Of a DNA stretch of 64,000 bases, positions 37,417 through 44,880 are shown in pieces. Within the stretch, counting starts at the first letter, position 1. Each line of letters opens with the position of its first letter. This DNA is from Nocardia sp. NBC_00403. Its GTDB lineage: Bacteria; Actinomycetota; Actinomycetes; Mycobacteriales; Mycobacteriaceae. The notes below the pieces were generated by a model, which made no database searches, was not told the origin of the DNA, and saw only the letters and a program-made list of their open reading frames with translations. Position numbers and translations under genes: made by a program. The stretch spans positions 4,960,001-5,024,000 of the forward strand of contig NZ_CP107939.1 of assembly GCF_036046055.1 (NCBI RefSeq), in the 5' to 3' direction.

Positions 37417-38733
37417 ATGACTACCGATCACGTCTTCTATCCGTGGATGGCGCAGGGTGGCGCGAATCCGACGCCGATCACCGGTGCGTCGGGCTCGTGG
37501 TTCTGGGACGACTCCGGCAAGCGATATCTCGACTTCTCCTCCCAGCTGGTGAATGTGAACATCGGCCACCAGCATCCGGATATGGTCGCTGCGATCATTG
37601 CGCAGGCCCAGAAACTAGCCACCATCTCGCCGACGGTCGGCAACCAAGCGCGCAGCGAATTGGCCGGACTGATCGTCGAACGCGCACCCGGTGACCTGAA
37701 CCGCGTGCTGTTCACTACCGGCGGTGCGGAGGCCGTCGAGCACGCGGTGCGGTTGGCGCGCAGCTTCACCGGTCGCACCAAGATGCTCGCCGCCTACCGC
37801 TCCTATCACGGCGGCACGGGTGTCGCCATCGGCTTGACCGGTGAGCCGCGGCGCTGGGGCGCGGAGCCGACCAATGTCGACGTGGTGCGATTCTTCGGGC
37901 CCTACCCCTACCGATCACCGTGGGACACGAGCACTCCTGAAGAGGAGACCGCCGCGGCGTTGAAGCATCTGCGTCAGGTGATCGAGCTGGAGGGTCCGCA
38001 GCACATTGCGGGCCTGATCTTGGAGACGGTGGTCGGCACCAACGGTGTGCTCGTCCCGCCGCCCGGCTATCTGGCGGGGGTGCGCGCGCTGTGCGACGAA
38101 TTCGGCATCGTCTACATCGCCGACGAGGTGATGGTCGGCTTCGGCCGGGTCGGGGAGTGGTTTGCGGTACAGGCGTTCGGGGTCGAGCCCGACATCATCA
38201 CCTTCGCCAAGGGCGTGAACTCCGGCTATGTCCCGCTCGGTGGTGTGCTGATCGCCGAGCGGATCGCGCAGCGCTATGACGACCAGGTGTACCCCGGCGG
38301 GCTCACCTATGCGGGTCATCCGCTGGCCTGCGCGGCCGGGATCGCCTCGATCGAGGTATTCGAGCGCGACGGCATTCTCGACCACGTGCGGTCGGTGGGA
38401 GCTGACGTGCTCGGAAAAGGCTTGGCGGAGTTGGCCACTCGTCACCCGAGCGTCGGTGAGGTACGTGGCCTCGGCTTCTTCTGGGCGCTGGAATTGGTGC
38501 GTGACGCGGATACCCGGCAGCCGCTGATCCCGTTCGCGGCCGCAGGCGACACCGCCGAGCCGATGGCCAGGGTGACCGCCGCCGCGAAGGCGCACGGACT
38601 ATGGCCGTTCAACGCCGGCAATCGTTTTCAGATCGCGCCGCCGCTCACCACCTCGGCGGACGAAATCCGCACCGGCTTGGAGATCGTGGACGAGGTGCTG
38701 GAGGTGGCCGACGAATACGTCGGCGCATCCTGA
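37417..38733 (+). CDS. Class III aminotransferase, probably beta-alanine (omega-amino acid) specific
   Basis: PLP-dependent aminotransferase of 438 residues. PLP Lys265 lies in ITFAKGVNSGY, the Asp that holds the pyridine nitrogen in VYIADEVMVGFG, and the phosphate region in FTTGGAEAVEHA. In this operon it most likely moves the amino group of beta-alanine to pyruvate or 2-oxoglutarate, giving malonate semialdehyde, the step after beta-ureidopropionase. GGAG directly precedes the ATG. Last gene of the pyrimidine island. Confidence 0.88.
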   Translation: MTTDHVFYPWMAQGGANPTPITGASGSWFWDDSGKRYLDFSSQLVNVNIGHQHPDMVAAIIAQAQKLATISPTVGNQARSELAGLIVERAPGDLNRVLFTTGGAEAVEHAVRLARSFTGRTKMLAAYRSYHGGTGVAIGLTGEPRRWGAEPTNVDVVRFFGPYPYRSPWDTSTPEEETAAALKHLRQVIELEGPQHIAGLILETVVGTNGVLVPPPGYLAGVRALCDEFGIVYIADEVMVGFGRVGEWFAVQAFGVEPDIITFAKGVNSGYVPLGGVLIAERIAQRYDDQVYPGGLTYAGHPLACAAGIASIEVFERDGILDHVRSVGADVLGKGLAELATRHPSVGEVRGLGFFWALELVRDADTRQPLIPFAAAGDTAEPMARVTAAAKAHGLWPFNAGNRFQIAPPLTTSADEIRTGLEIVDEVLEVADEYVGAS

Positions 38734-38740
38734 ACGGGTG

Positions 38741-39244
38741 TCAGTGCGGGGTCAATGCCACCACGACCCCGCCCTGCTGCCATGTCTGATAGATATCGGC
38801 CCGCACAGGTGTGCCGTCGGCGGCGAAACCGATGCCGTTGAACTTGGCATTGGCCCGGTTATCCTCGGCGATGATCTCGAACAGCCGCATCACATCCGGC
38901 TCGGCGGTGTAGACCACTGGATCGAACGACTGTGGCTTACCGCCGAGCGATACCTCGATCGGGCCGCCGGACTGGAGGTTCTTGACCCACGGTCGCAGCG
39001 CCGTTCCGATCAGGAGCGCGCCGTCGTGCCGGGTGTAGGCCACCGGTACGTCGTAGACCTTCCCGGACTTTCGCCCGACGACGTGCAATGTCGCAAGCCG
39101 CTTTCCGACGCCGCGTGAAAGTCCTGGAACCCGCAGCAGCGTTCGAATGAGTTTGTTGATCGCGCCTTGATAGGACGGGATCGGCTCCGGACCGGTTGTG
39201 GTCGGTGTGCCATAAGGATTTTCGGGTTTCGATTCGGCGCTCAT
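38741..39244 (-). CDS. Deazaflavin (F420)-dependent nitroreductase-family protein
   Basis: Protein of 167 residues in the Ddn/FDOR-A split-barrel group that uses reduced F420. The family core LATLHVVGRKSGKVYDVPVAY is visible, followed by DGALLIGTALRPWVKNLQSG and the closing NRANAKFNGIG region. Members reduce quinones, nitro compounds or act on lipids; substrate unknown. Convergent with the aminotransferase and divergent from the second GT39-type gene. A smaller relative lies at 43324-43701. Confidence 0.85.
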   Translation of the reverse strand: MSAESKPENPYGTPTTTGPEPIPSYQGAINKLIRTLLRVPGLSRGVGKRLATLHVVGRKSGKVYDVPVAYTRHDGALLIGTALRPWVKNLQSGGPIEVSLGGKPQSFDPVVYTAEPDVMRLFEIIAEDNRANAKFNGIGFAADGTPVRADIYQTWQQGGVVVALTPH

Positions 39245-39365
39245 GGTCCCAGTATCGAATCGGTTCGGACAGCGCGCCAGCGGACTCGACCGTCCGGTAG
39301 TCCATCCGACGGCCTTTTCCCGCTACATTCGATGCGTCCGACTCGGAACTCCTTCAGGAGCTGGC

Positions 39366-40901
39366 GTGACCGACACCGAAGATCGTCACGAGCTCGACAC
39401 CGCGCCCGATGGGCGCCCGCCGCTGGCGACCACGAGCATCGCCGTCGTCGCCGCGGTTTCGGCGGGTGTGCTGCTGTTCTCCATCAGCCGCTACGACTAC
39501 TTCGGTGACGAGCTCTACTTCCTCGCCGCGGGACGGCGGCCGTCTTTCGGTTATGCCGATCAAGGTCCGGTGCTGCCGATGCTGGCCCGGCTGATGGACA
39601 CCATCGCGCCCGGGTCCTATTTCGTGTTGCGGCTGCCGGTGGTCGCACTGACCGTGCTGGCGACCGTGCTCTGCGCGATGATCGCCCGCGAGCTCGGTGG
39701 TGGTCGCGGCGCGCAACTGTTCGCCGCTTTCGCCTACGTCACCTCGCCGTTCCTGCTGTTGCAGGGCAAGATGCTCACCACCAACGCCGTCGACACCGTG
39801 CTGTGGGCGATCATCACCTGGCTGGTGGTGCGGTGGGTGCGCACGCGGCGCGACCGGCTGCTGCTGTGCGCGGCGCTGGTGACGGCAGTCGATATGCAGG
39901 TGAAGTGGTTGATCCCGTTCTTCTGGATCACCGTCGCGGTCAGCGCGCTGGTCTTCGGTCCGCGCGAGTTGCTGCGGCGGCCGCTGCTGTGGCTCGGCGG
40001 GCTGATCGTGGTCATCGCGACGGTGCCGACGCTGATCTGGCAGGCGCGGCACGACTGGCCGCAACTGGAAATGGGCATGGTGATCAGTGGTGAACAGGGA
40101 ATTCTGGGTGGCAAGGTGATGTTCGTGCCACTCGCCCTGCTCACCGCGGGATATCTGGGCACAGTCCTGCTGGTGTACGGCGTGTTGGCCCTGCTGTGGC
40201 AGGTCTCGCTGCGTCCCTACCGGTTCCTCGCGGTGAGCCTGCTGTTGCTGTTCGCGATCTTCCTGACGATCGGCGGCCGTGTCTACTATGTGGCCGGAAT
40301 GTACGGCGTAATGTTCGCGGCGGGCGCGGTCGGGCTCACCGAACTGGCCACGCGGTTGCGGCCTGCGCCGCGACGCTTGCTGACCGGCGGCGGCATCGCG
40401 CTCGCCGCGGTGGCGATGGCCTACATGCTGATGTCGACTCCGTGGCGGGACGCGGCACACGTCGATCCGCCCGTCGACGATGCCGAGGCGATGATCAATA
40501 TCGGCGTCTACGGCGAGTTCGGCTGGCCGGAGCTGACGACGGCGGTCACCGATGCCTACGATTCGCTGACTCCCGACGAACAGGCCGGGGCCATCGTGGT
40601 GACCGATACCTATTGGCAGGCAAGTGCATTGGACCAGTTCGCCCGTGACCGGCTGCCCCCGATCTACAGCCCGAGCCGCGGCTACGGCTACTTCGGCACG
40701 CCGCCCGACACGGCGACGGTGGTACTTGCCGTCGGCGTCAACGAAGCCTTCCTGCGCTGGAACTTCGATCAGATAGCACCCGTCGGCAAGGTCGACAGCA
40801 GACTCGGCTACGAAGGCAACACCCAGAACGTCACCATCTGGAAGTGCACCGGGCTGCGCCACCCGTGGTCAGAGGTGTGGCAGGTTTGGATGCATCTGTG
40901 A
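39366..40901 (+). CDS. GT39/ArnT-like membrane glycosyltransferase, paralogue 2
   Basis: Protein of 511 residues, paralogous to the gene at 25878-27401. Shared landmarks are DYFGDELYFLAAGRR with the acidic loop motif, GYADQGPVLPMLARLMD, the segment TAVDMQVKWLIPFFW and the C-terminal IYSPSRGYGYFGTPP. About ten membrane helices precede a soluble tail. The GTG at 39366 is preferred, with CAGGAG upstream; the frame is open to 39243. No adjacent regulator, unlike paralogue 1. Confidence 0.85.
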   Translation: MTDTEDRHELDTAPDGRPPLATTSIAVVAAVSAGVLLFSISRYDYFGDELYFLAAGRRPSFGYADQGPVLPMLARLMDTIAPGSYFVLRLPVVALTVLATVLCAMIARELGGGRGAQLFAAFAYVTSPFLLLQGKMLTTNAVDTVLWAIITWLVVRWVRTRRDRLLLCAALVTAVDMQVKWLIPFFWITVAVSALVFGPRELLRRPLLWLGGLIVVIATVPTLIWQARHDWPQLEMGMVISGEQGILGGKVMFVPLALLTAGYLGTVLLVYGVLALLWQVSLRPYRFLAVSLLLLFAIFLTIGGRVYYVAGMYGVMFAAGAVGLTELATRLRPAPRRLLTGGGIALAAVAMAYMLMSTPWRDAAHVDPPVDDAEAMINIGVYGEFGWPELTTAVTDAYDSLTPDEQAGAIVVTDTYWQASALDQFARDRLPPIYSPSRGYGYFGTPPDTATVVLAVGVNEAFLRWNFDQIAPVGKVDSRLGYEGNTQNVTIWKCTGLRHPWSEVWQVWMHL

Positions 40902-40923
40902 GATCGTGGGGTACCGGATTTCG

Positions 40924-41241
40924 TTATGCGAGCTCGACCACCGGCCCCAGAACTACCCACGAAAAATGATCAAAGGCGACGCCGACTCGCCTGCCGCCGT
41001 CGCCTGCGACCCACATGGGTGATCCGTCGGGCCGGCCCTCGTGCCGGTACCAGTCGAGGAAGCCCTCGTGTGCGATTCCATAGATCTGGCCGTTGGCATC
41101 GTATGAACCGAAGACCTCGGTGTAGAACTGCCATCCGCTGCCGATCCGGCGGCCACCCTTACCTCCGGTCCAAGTGGCTGATTCGTCGGTCCAGCCGTCA
41201 TGGCGATACCACCCCACATCGCCGTTTGCCGTAAATCCCAT
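40924..41241 (-). pseudogene. Tachylectin-like repeat protein remnant
   Basis: Two to three repeats of a tachylectin/beta-propeller lectin: DVGWYRHDGWTDES and FLDWYRHEGRPDGSP, each followed by a Gly-Gly-Arg-Arg turn. The open frame is 105 residues from an ATG at 41241. Upstream, DGTGDTRMGF shows that a further repeat once preceded it, but a TAG closes the frame about ten codons before. It is probably the 3' end of a longer lectin-like gene whose front is lost. A short functional lectin cannot be excluded. Confidence 0.55.
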
Positions 41242-41336
41242 GCGGGTATCGCCTGTTCCGTCGCCATGAAGTTGCTATCGGTGGCCAAGGGGTGTGACCC
41301 GTCCGGACGCAACTGTGAAGGCGATAGTGTGCGTTC

Positions 41337-41705
41337 ATGACTTCCGGGCAGACCGAGATCTGGCACAACCCGCGGTGCACCAAGAGCCGCAATGCCACCG
41401 CGTTCCTCGATGAGGCGGGCGTCGAATACACGGTCCGGCGTTACCTCGACGATCCGCCGACGACCGAGGAACTGCGCGCCGTGCTGCGGCGGCTCGGCGC
41501 GGAGCCGTGGGACATCACCCGCACCGGCGAGCAGATCGCCAAGGATCTCGGCATGTCCGGCTGGGGTCGCGGTGCGGCCGACCGGGAACGCTGGATCGAG
41601 GCGCTCGCCGCGAATCCGAAGCTGATCCAGCGGCCGATCGTGCTCACCCCTGACGGCGGCGGCGTGGTCGCGCGAGACGACGCCACCCTGCGATCGCTGG
41701 AGTGA
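41337..41705 (+). CDS. ArsC/Spx-family arsenate reductase-like protein
   Basis: Thioredoxin-fold protein of 122 residues of the glutaredoxin-coupled ArsC group. The active-site Cys is in WHNPRCTKSRNATAF, the YLDDPPTTEEL segment follows, and IQRPIVLTPDGG contains the cis-Pro region. It could reduce arsenate or another oxyanion, but no arsenic regulator or efflux gene is nearby. The family also includes proteins without arsenate activity. Confidence 0.85.
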   Translation: MTSGQTEIWHNPRCTKSRNATAFLDEAGVEYTVRRYLDDPPTTEELRAVLRRLGAEPWDITRTGEQIAKDLGMSGWGRGAADRERWIEALAANPKLIQRPIVLTPDGGGVVARDDATLRSLE

Positions 41706-41799
41706 CACCGACGACGGTGTGACGCAGGGATCTCCGGCCCTGACGCGCCCGTGATCGCCGCCTCTCGGCCGTCGTCCGGACGCGGTAGGGTCGGCGAAT

Positions 41800-42480
41800 A
41801 TGAAGGTACAACTGCGCCATAACCCCGCGTCAACCATCGCGAGATGCTTCCTCGCGGGTGGTGAGCCGATGCGGGTCGAAAGCGGCGCCATGGTCGCGCA
41901 TTCGGCGGGAGTCACGTTGCAGGCCAAGGCCGAAGGCGGGATTCTGGCCAGGTTGAAGCGCTCGGTGCTGGCGGGTGAATCGTTCTTCGTCTCCACGTTC
42001 ACCGCGCCCCCGCAGGGTGGTTGGGTCGATGTGGCGCCCGCGCTGCCCGGCGACATGCTGAATCTGCAGATCACGCCGGACCGCCCGTTCTTCATCAGCC
42101 GCGGCGGCTGGATCGCGAATTCCCATGGCGTGCAGGTGGAAAGCAAGTGGGGTGGCTTCGCGAATCTGTTCGGCGGCGAGGGCGGCTTCGGGCTGCGCGC
42201 GCACGGCGACGGCGAGATCGTGGTCGGCGTTTTCGGCGCGATCGACGTCATCGATCTGCAGCCGGGAGAACCGATCACCATCGACACCGGACACGTGGTG
42301 GCCTACGACCTCGCGATGAACTTCACCATCCGCCGAGCGGTCTCCGGGCGGTCGATCCAGTCGCTGAAATCCGGTGAGGGCTTCGTGTTCGATTTCGTCG
42401 GACCGGGCCGGGTGCTACTGCAGACTCGCAATCCCGGCGCGTTTGCCGCATGGGCGGGATCGGTCGCCTCGTCGAGCTGA
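41800..42480 (+). CDS. AIM24-family protein
   Basis: Protein of 226 residues of the AIM24/TIGR00266 group, a beta-rich tryptophan-RNA-binding-attenuator-like fold found across bacteria and mitochondria. Visible features are SGAMVAHSAGVTLQAKAEGG, the segment LAGESFFVSTFTAP and the repeated Gly-rich strands to VLLQTRNPGAFAAW. Cellular role unknown; paralogues often occur in tandem but only one is here. ATG at 41800. Confidence 0.88.
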   Translation: MKVQLRHNPASTIARCFLAGGEPMRVESGAMVAHSAGVTLQAKAEGGILARLKRSVLAGESFFVSTFTAPPQGGWVDVAPALPGDMLNLQITPDRPFFISRGGWIANSHGVQVESKWGGFANLFGGEGGFGLRAHGDGEIVVGVFGAIDVIDLQPGEPITIDTGHVVAYDLAMNFTIRRAVSGRSIQSLKSGEGFVFDFVGPGRVLLQTRNPGAFAAWAGSVASSS

Positions 42481-42532
42481 GCAGGCATTTCACGACCGGG
42501 TTACCTCCCGGACATCTCCCTCGTCGAGACTT

Positions 42533-42568
42533 CCAGCTTCGTCAATGTTCCACACCACACGAAGCTGG
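42533..42568 (+). promoter_or_regulatory. 5'-leader hairpin at the ribosome site of the 23-residue peptide gene
   Basis: Perfect 9-bp stem CCAGCTTCG (42533-42541) with CGAAGCTGG (42560-42568) around an 18-nt loop. The right arm runs into GGGAAAG, the only plausible ribosome site of the downstream peptide, 9 nt before its ATG. It could expose or hide that site. Structure is seen; regulation is inference. Confidence 0.45.
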
Positions 42569-42577
42569 GAAAGAAAT

Positions 42578-42649
42578 ATGGAATTGCTCCAAGTCGTGGC
42601 CATGATCGTCGAATCCATCCTGAAGGTCGGCAGCGGCAGCGCCGGCTGA
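42578..42649 (+). CDS. 23-residue amphipathic peptide
   Basis: Reading frame MELLQVVAMIVESILKVG plus a Ser-Gly-rich tail, with GGGAAAGAAAT before the ATG. The first 17 residues form an amphipathic or membrane-spanning helix with Glu2, Glu12 and Lys16. Its 5' hairpin and immediate strong terminator suggest a free-standing expressed unit. It could be a pore-forming peptide like the short corynebacterial porins, a type I toxin-like peptide, or a leader. No homologue is known to me. Confidence 0.45.
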   Translation: MELLQVVAMIVESILKVGSGSAG

Positions 42650-42670
42650 TCTGCCGCGGCAGATCAGCCG
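42643..42670 (+). terminator. Terminator overlapping the peptide stop codon
   Basis: CGGCTGATCTGCC and GGCAGATCAGCCG form a nearly perfect hairpin (11-12 bp usable stem) that includes the TGA of the peptide gene. Confidence 0.65.
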
Positions 42671-42676
42671 ACGTCA

Positions 42677-42728
42677 TCCCGGCGGCCGTGGGATCCACCG
42701 TGGAGGTGGCTCCCTCCGGCCGCCGGGA
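42677..42728. terminator. Long nested hairpin between peptide and Nudix genes
   Basis: An 11-bp outer stem (42677-42687 with 42718-42728) encloses a second stem CCACC-GTGGA-GGTGG. It lies 12 nt after the minus-strand Nudix stop, so it probably terminates from both sides. Confidence 0.6.
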
Positions 42729-42740
42729 CGACCGGGGGAG

Positions 42741-43271
42741 TCAACCCAGCACGCCCTTGACGAGGATGCGCGTGTCGGGAACGAAAGGCCAGGTCGGGTC
42801 GGCCAGGTGGGCGGCAAGTTCGGCGTCGGTCCACCACCAGCCGTCGGCGATCTCTTCGGGCTGATGCCGCAGGGGACCGTCGTAGCGCAATTCATAGGCG
42901 AACAGATGGCAGCGCATCGGCCGGCCGTGCCATTCGCCGTCCCAGGAAGTCGTGCGCAGCAGCGGCAGGGTCGTACCCGCCGGCAGCGTGATGCCCAGCT
43001 CCTCGGCGAGTTCGCGGACCGCGGTCTGCGCGGGTGTTTCGCCGGGCTCGACGACGCCACCGGCCAGACAATCGTGCATGCCGGCGAACACCATTTTGGT
43101 GTCGGTGCGGCGGTGCACATAGATGCGCGTGCCGTCGCCGGATCGAACGAGCACACCAGCACTGGCGTGCCAGATTCCGTCACGGTAGACCGTGGCGCGA
43201 TCGGCTGCACCGACTACGCTTCCTGCCTGGTCGTAGATCGCGATCATCTCCGAGTTCGATTGAGCTGACAC
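42741..43271 (-). CDS. Nudix hydrolase (isopentenyl-diphosphate isomerase-like group)
   Basis: Nudix protein of about 176 residues. The Nudix box spans about residues 71-93 with the REL..EELG metal-binding Glu residues intact. The preceding YVHRRTDTKMVFAGMHD is typical of the YfcD/IDI-like Nudix branch, which acts on nucleotide or prenyl diphosphates. GTG at 43271 or ATG at 43247 (with GGAG upstream). Divergent from an F420-type gene. Confidence 0.9.
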   Translation of the reverse strand: MSAQSNSEMIAIYDQAGSVVGAADRATVYRDGIWHASAGVLVRSGDGTRIYVHRRTDTKMVFAGMHDCLAGGVVEPGETPAQTAVRELAEELGITLPAGTTLPLLRTTSWDGEWHGRPMRCHLFAYELRYDGPLRHQPEEIADGWWWTDAELAAHLADPTWPFVPDTRILVKGVLG

Positions 43272-43323
43272 CGGTCGAGAGTAACGTGAGTGCCGCACGC
43301 CACCTGGAGAGAGGATCGCCCCG

Positions 43324-43701
43324 ATGGTGCTTCCGCGCGCACTGGCGAATTTCAACCGACACGTCACCAATCCCGCGGCGAACCGCCTCGCAGGCAAGGT
43401 TCCGCCATTCGGCGTCGTCGTGCACAAGGGTCGAAAATCCGGTCGCGCCTACCGAACTCCGGTCTGGGTCTTCGAAAGCGACGGCGTCTACCGTATCGCG
43501 CTCACCTACGGCCGTGATGTCGATTGGGTCAAGAACATCTGCGCCGCAGGTGCTTTCGAGCTGGAGACCAAGGGAAGGGTCCTCTCGCTCGTCGACCCGG
43601 TCGTCGAACACGACGCGTCGGCGACCTGGGCGCCGGTCGGCGTACGGCAGGTGTTGAGCACAGTCTCGGTCGTCTACCACTTGCAGGCGCGCACGGCCTA
43701 G
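43324..43701 (+). CDS. Small F420-dependent nitroreductase-family protein
   Basis: Protein of 125 residues in the deazaflavin-dependent split-barrel family. GVVVHKGRKSGRAYRTPVWV is the cofactor-binding signature, and YGRDVDWVKNICAAG the central helix. Related to but shorter than the protein at 38741-39244. Substrate unknown. Divergent from the Nudix gene; the downstream flank is mobile-element debris. Confidence 0.85.
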   Translation: MVLPRALANFNRHVTNPAANRLAGKVPPFGVVVHKGRKSGRAYRTPVWVFESDGVYRIALTYGRDVDWVKNICAAGAFELETKGRVLSLVDPVVEHDASATWAPVGVRQVLSTVSVVYHLQARTA

Positions 43702-43758
43702 CCCATAGCAAGGACCTCGAGTGCGCCGATAGTCCGCCTGCAATGCTTGACGTTGGGC

Positions 43759-43839
43759 AATGCGTGGACTCTCGCGCAGCAGCACCTCGTCTACCGGCGG
43801 CTAGACGCCGAATCGGCCTCCAAGGCACGACAAGTCGCA
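43759..43839 (+). repeat. 81-bp duplicated fragment of yidC
   Basis: Encodes NAWTLAQQHLVYRRLDAESA and a few more residues. It matches the 3' part of the minus-strand yidC at 55122-55202 over the same 81 bp, with about 7 differences by eye. It begins and ends abruptly and has no start codon. This is a partial duplication, next to the intron reverse transcriptase fragment. Confidence 0.85.
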
Positions 43840-43861
43840 CACACGTCTGCACCGTGCCGGG

Positions 43862-44069
43862 GGTGCGACCTACAAGGTCGTCCGCTACGGGGACGACTTC
43901 GTGGTCCTGGTCCACGGCAATCAACAACATGCCGACCCTGCCCGAACCGAGGTCGCCGAGATTCTTGCGCCGACGGGTCTGAACCTGTCGGAGAGAAAAC
44001 CCGTGTGGTGCACATGGATTCGGGGTTCGACTCCTGGGTTCGCGCATCCAGCGTCGAACCGAAGCATGA
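43862..44069 (+). pseudogene. Group II intron reverse transcriptase/maturase fragment
   Basis: The frame reads YKVVRYGDDFVVLVHG, carrying the reverse transcriptase catalytic YxDD motif (here YGDD), then EVAEILAPTGLNLSE. It moves through two other frames for KTRVVHMDSGFD and LGSRIQRR, the usual next motif. About 65 residues of the roughly 400-600 of a maturase remain. No intron domain V or VI was found. Starts 22 bp after the yidC fragment. Confidence 0.75.
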
Positions 44070-44275
44070 ACGACCCGATAGGTACTGGCATCGAACCACG
44101 CGAGTGCAGTTGCAGGATCAGCGCGGAAACTTCTCCACACCACTGGCGGATCGATCGTCCGCTCGGCCACCGAGGTGCACTCCAAACACGCTGCAAAGGA
44201 CGAATACTCGCCGTTCGGCCGCGGCAGCCCCGATGGCAACGCCTCGGCGTTGAACACGTCGAGTTTGGATCTGCC

Positions 44276-44575
44276 ATGAGCTCTGAATTCAAGGTTGACT
44301 TGGACCATCTCGATGAGATCGTGGCACGTCTGTCAGGGCTCGCTGGGTTCATAGGCGAGCATCTCGACGAGATCGACGACCGAGTCGCGACCTTGACCGG
44401 CAGCGGCTGGGAAAGCGTTGCCGCCCAGGCCTACTCCGAGGCACACACCCAATGTGTCGCTGGTGCACGGGAATTTGTCGAAAGTATGCGCGATATGAGT
44501 GATGCCGCCAGGGCAGCGCACGCCAGATTTCTCGAATTTGGTCATTCTGAGACTCGGCACTCGTGTGTCAGTTGA
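44276..44575 (+). CDS. WXG100-like protein
   Basis: Small helical protein of 99 residues with two predicted helices joined by the turn SGWESVAAQAYSEAH, which fits the WxG hairpin of ESX/type VII substrates or their relatives. No partner Esx gene, PE/PPE gene or Ecc secretion component is nearby, so it is an orphan. ATG at 44276 has no clear ribosome site and directly follows transposon debris; expression is uncertain. Confidence 0.55.
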   Translation: MSSEFKVDLDHLDEIVARLSGLAGFIGEHLDEIDDRVATLTGSGWESVAAQAYSEAHTQCVAGAREFVESMRDMSDAARAAHARFLEFGHSETRHSCVS

Positions 44576-44700
44576 GCGAGCTGCGGATTCGTCAATCGTG
44601 TCAGTAAGTCTCGTCACGGCATGTCAGTGATTCCCCAGCGCTTCCCGAGCCGGGCTCCGTGTGGCCGGAATGTCAGTAGGTGATTCGTCACAACTGACAC
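44565..44700. repeat. 10-bp inverted repeat with internal TGTCAGT copies
   Basis: GTGTCAGTTG (44565-44574) and CAACTGACAC (44691-44700) are perfect inverted repeats. Related TGTCAGT units occur between them near 44599, 44623 and 44671. Repeated end sequences of this kind occur in IS21-like elements, but no transposase frame remains. The rest of the gene-free stretch 44576-44880 holds only the palindrome at 44828. Confidence 0.4.
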
Positions 44701-44827
44701 CGCAATCGCCGAGGAGGATGTGCCAGGTTTCGATGTCACCTTCTACTGGTGCCGCCTTGCGGGCGAAAAGGCGTCGAAGGGACTGTACTGGTGGTGAGCT
44801 TGGACAGGCCCCTCTCAGGATTCTGGC

Positions 44828-44849
44828 CCAGCTGGGTGCACCCAGCTGG
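44828..44849. repeat. 22-bp perfect palindrome
   Basis: Both arms of CCAGCTGGGTGCACCCAGCTGG are complementary without a spacer. It lies 32 bp after the stop of the GH172 gene (minus strand). It could be a terminator arm, a recombination site or an operator. Confidence 0.45.
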
Positions 44850-44880
44850 AGGAATGACGCCTCGTACCGGGGATGAAGCT

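Noticed and set aside
44005..44025. tRNA T-loop-like GGTTCGACTCC
   Set aside because: It lies inside the reverse transcriptase fragment coding for GFDS, and no acceptor stem or anticodon arm can be built around it.
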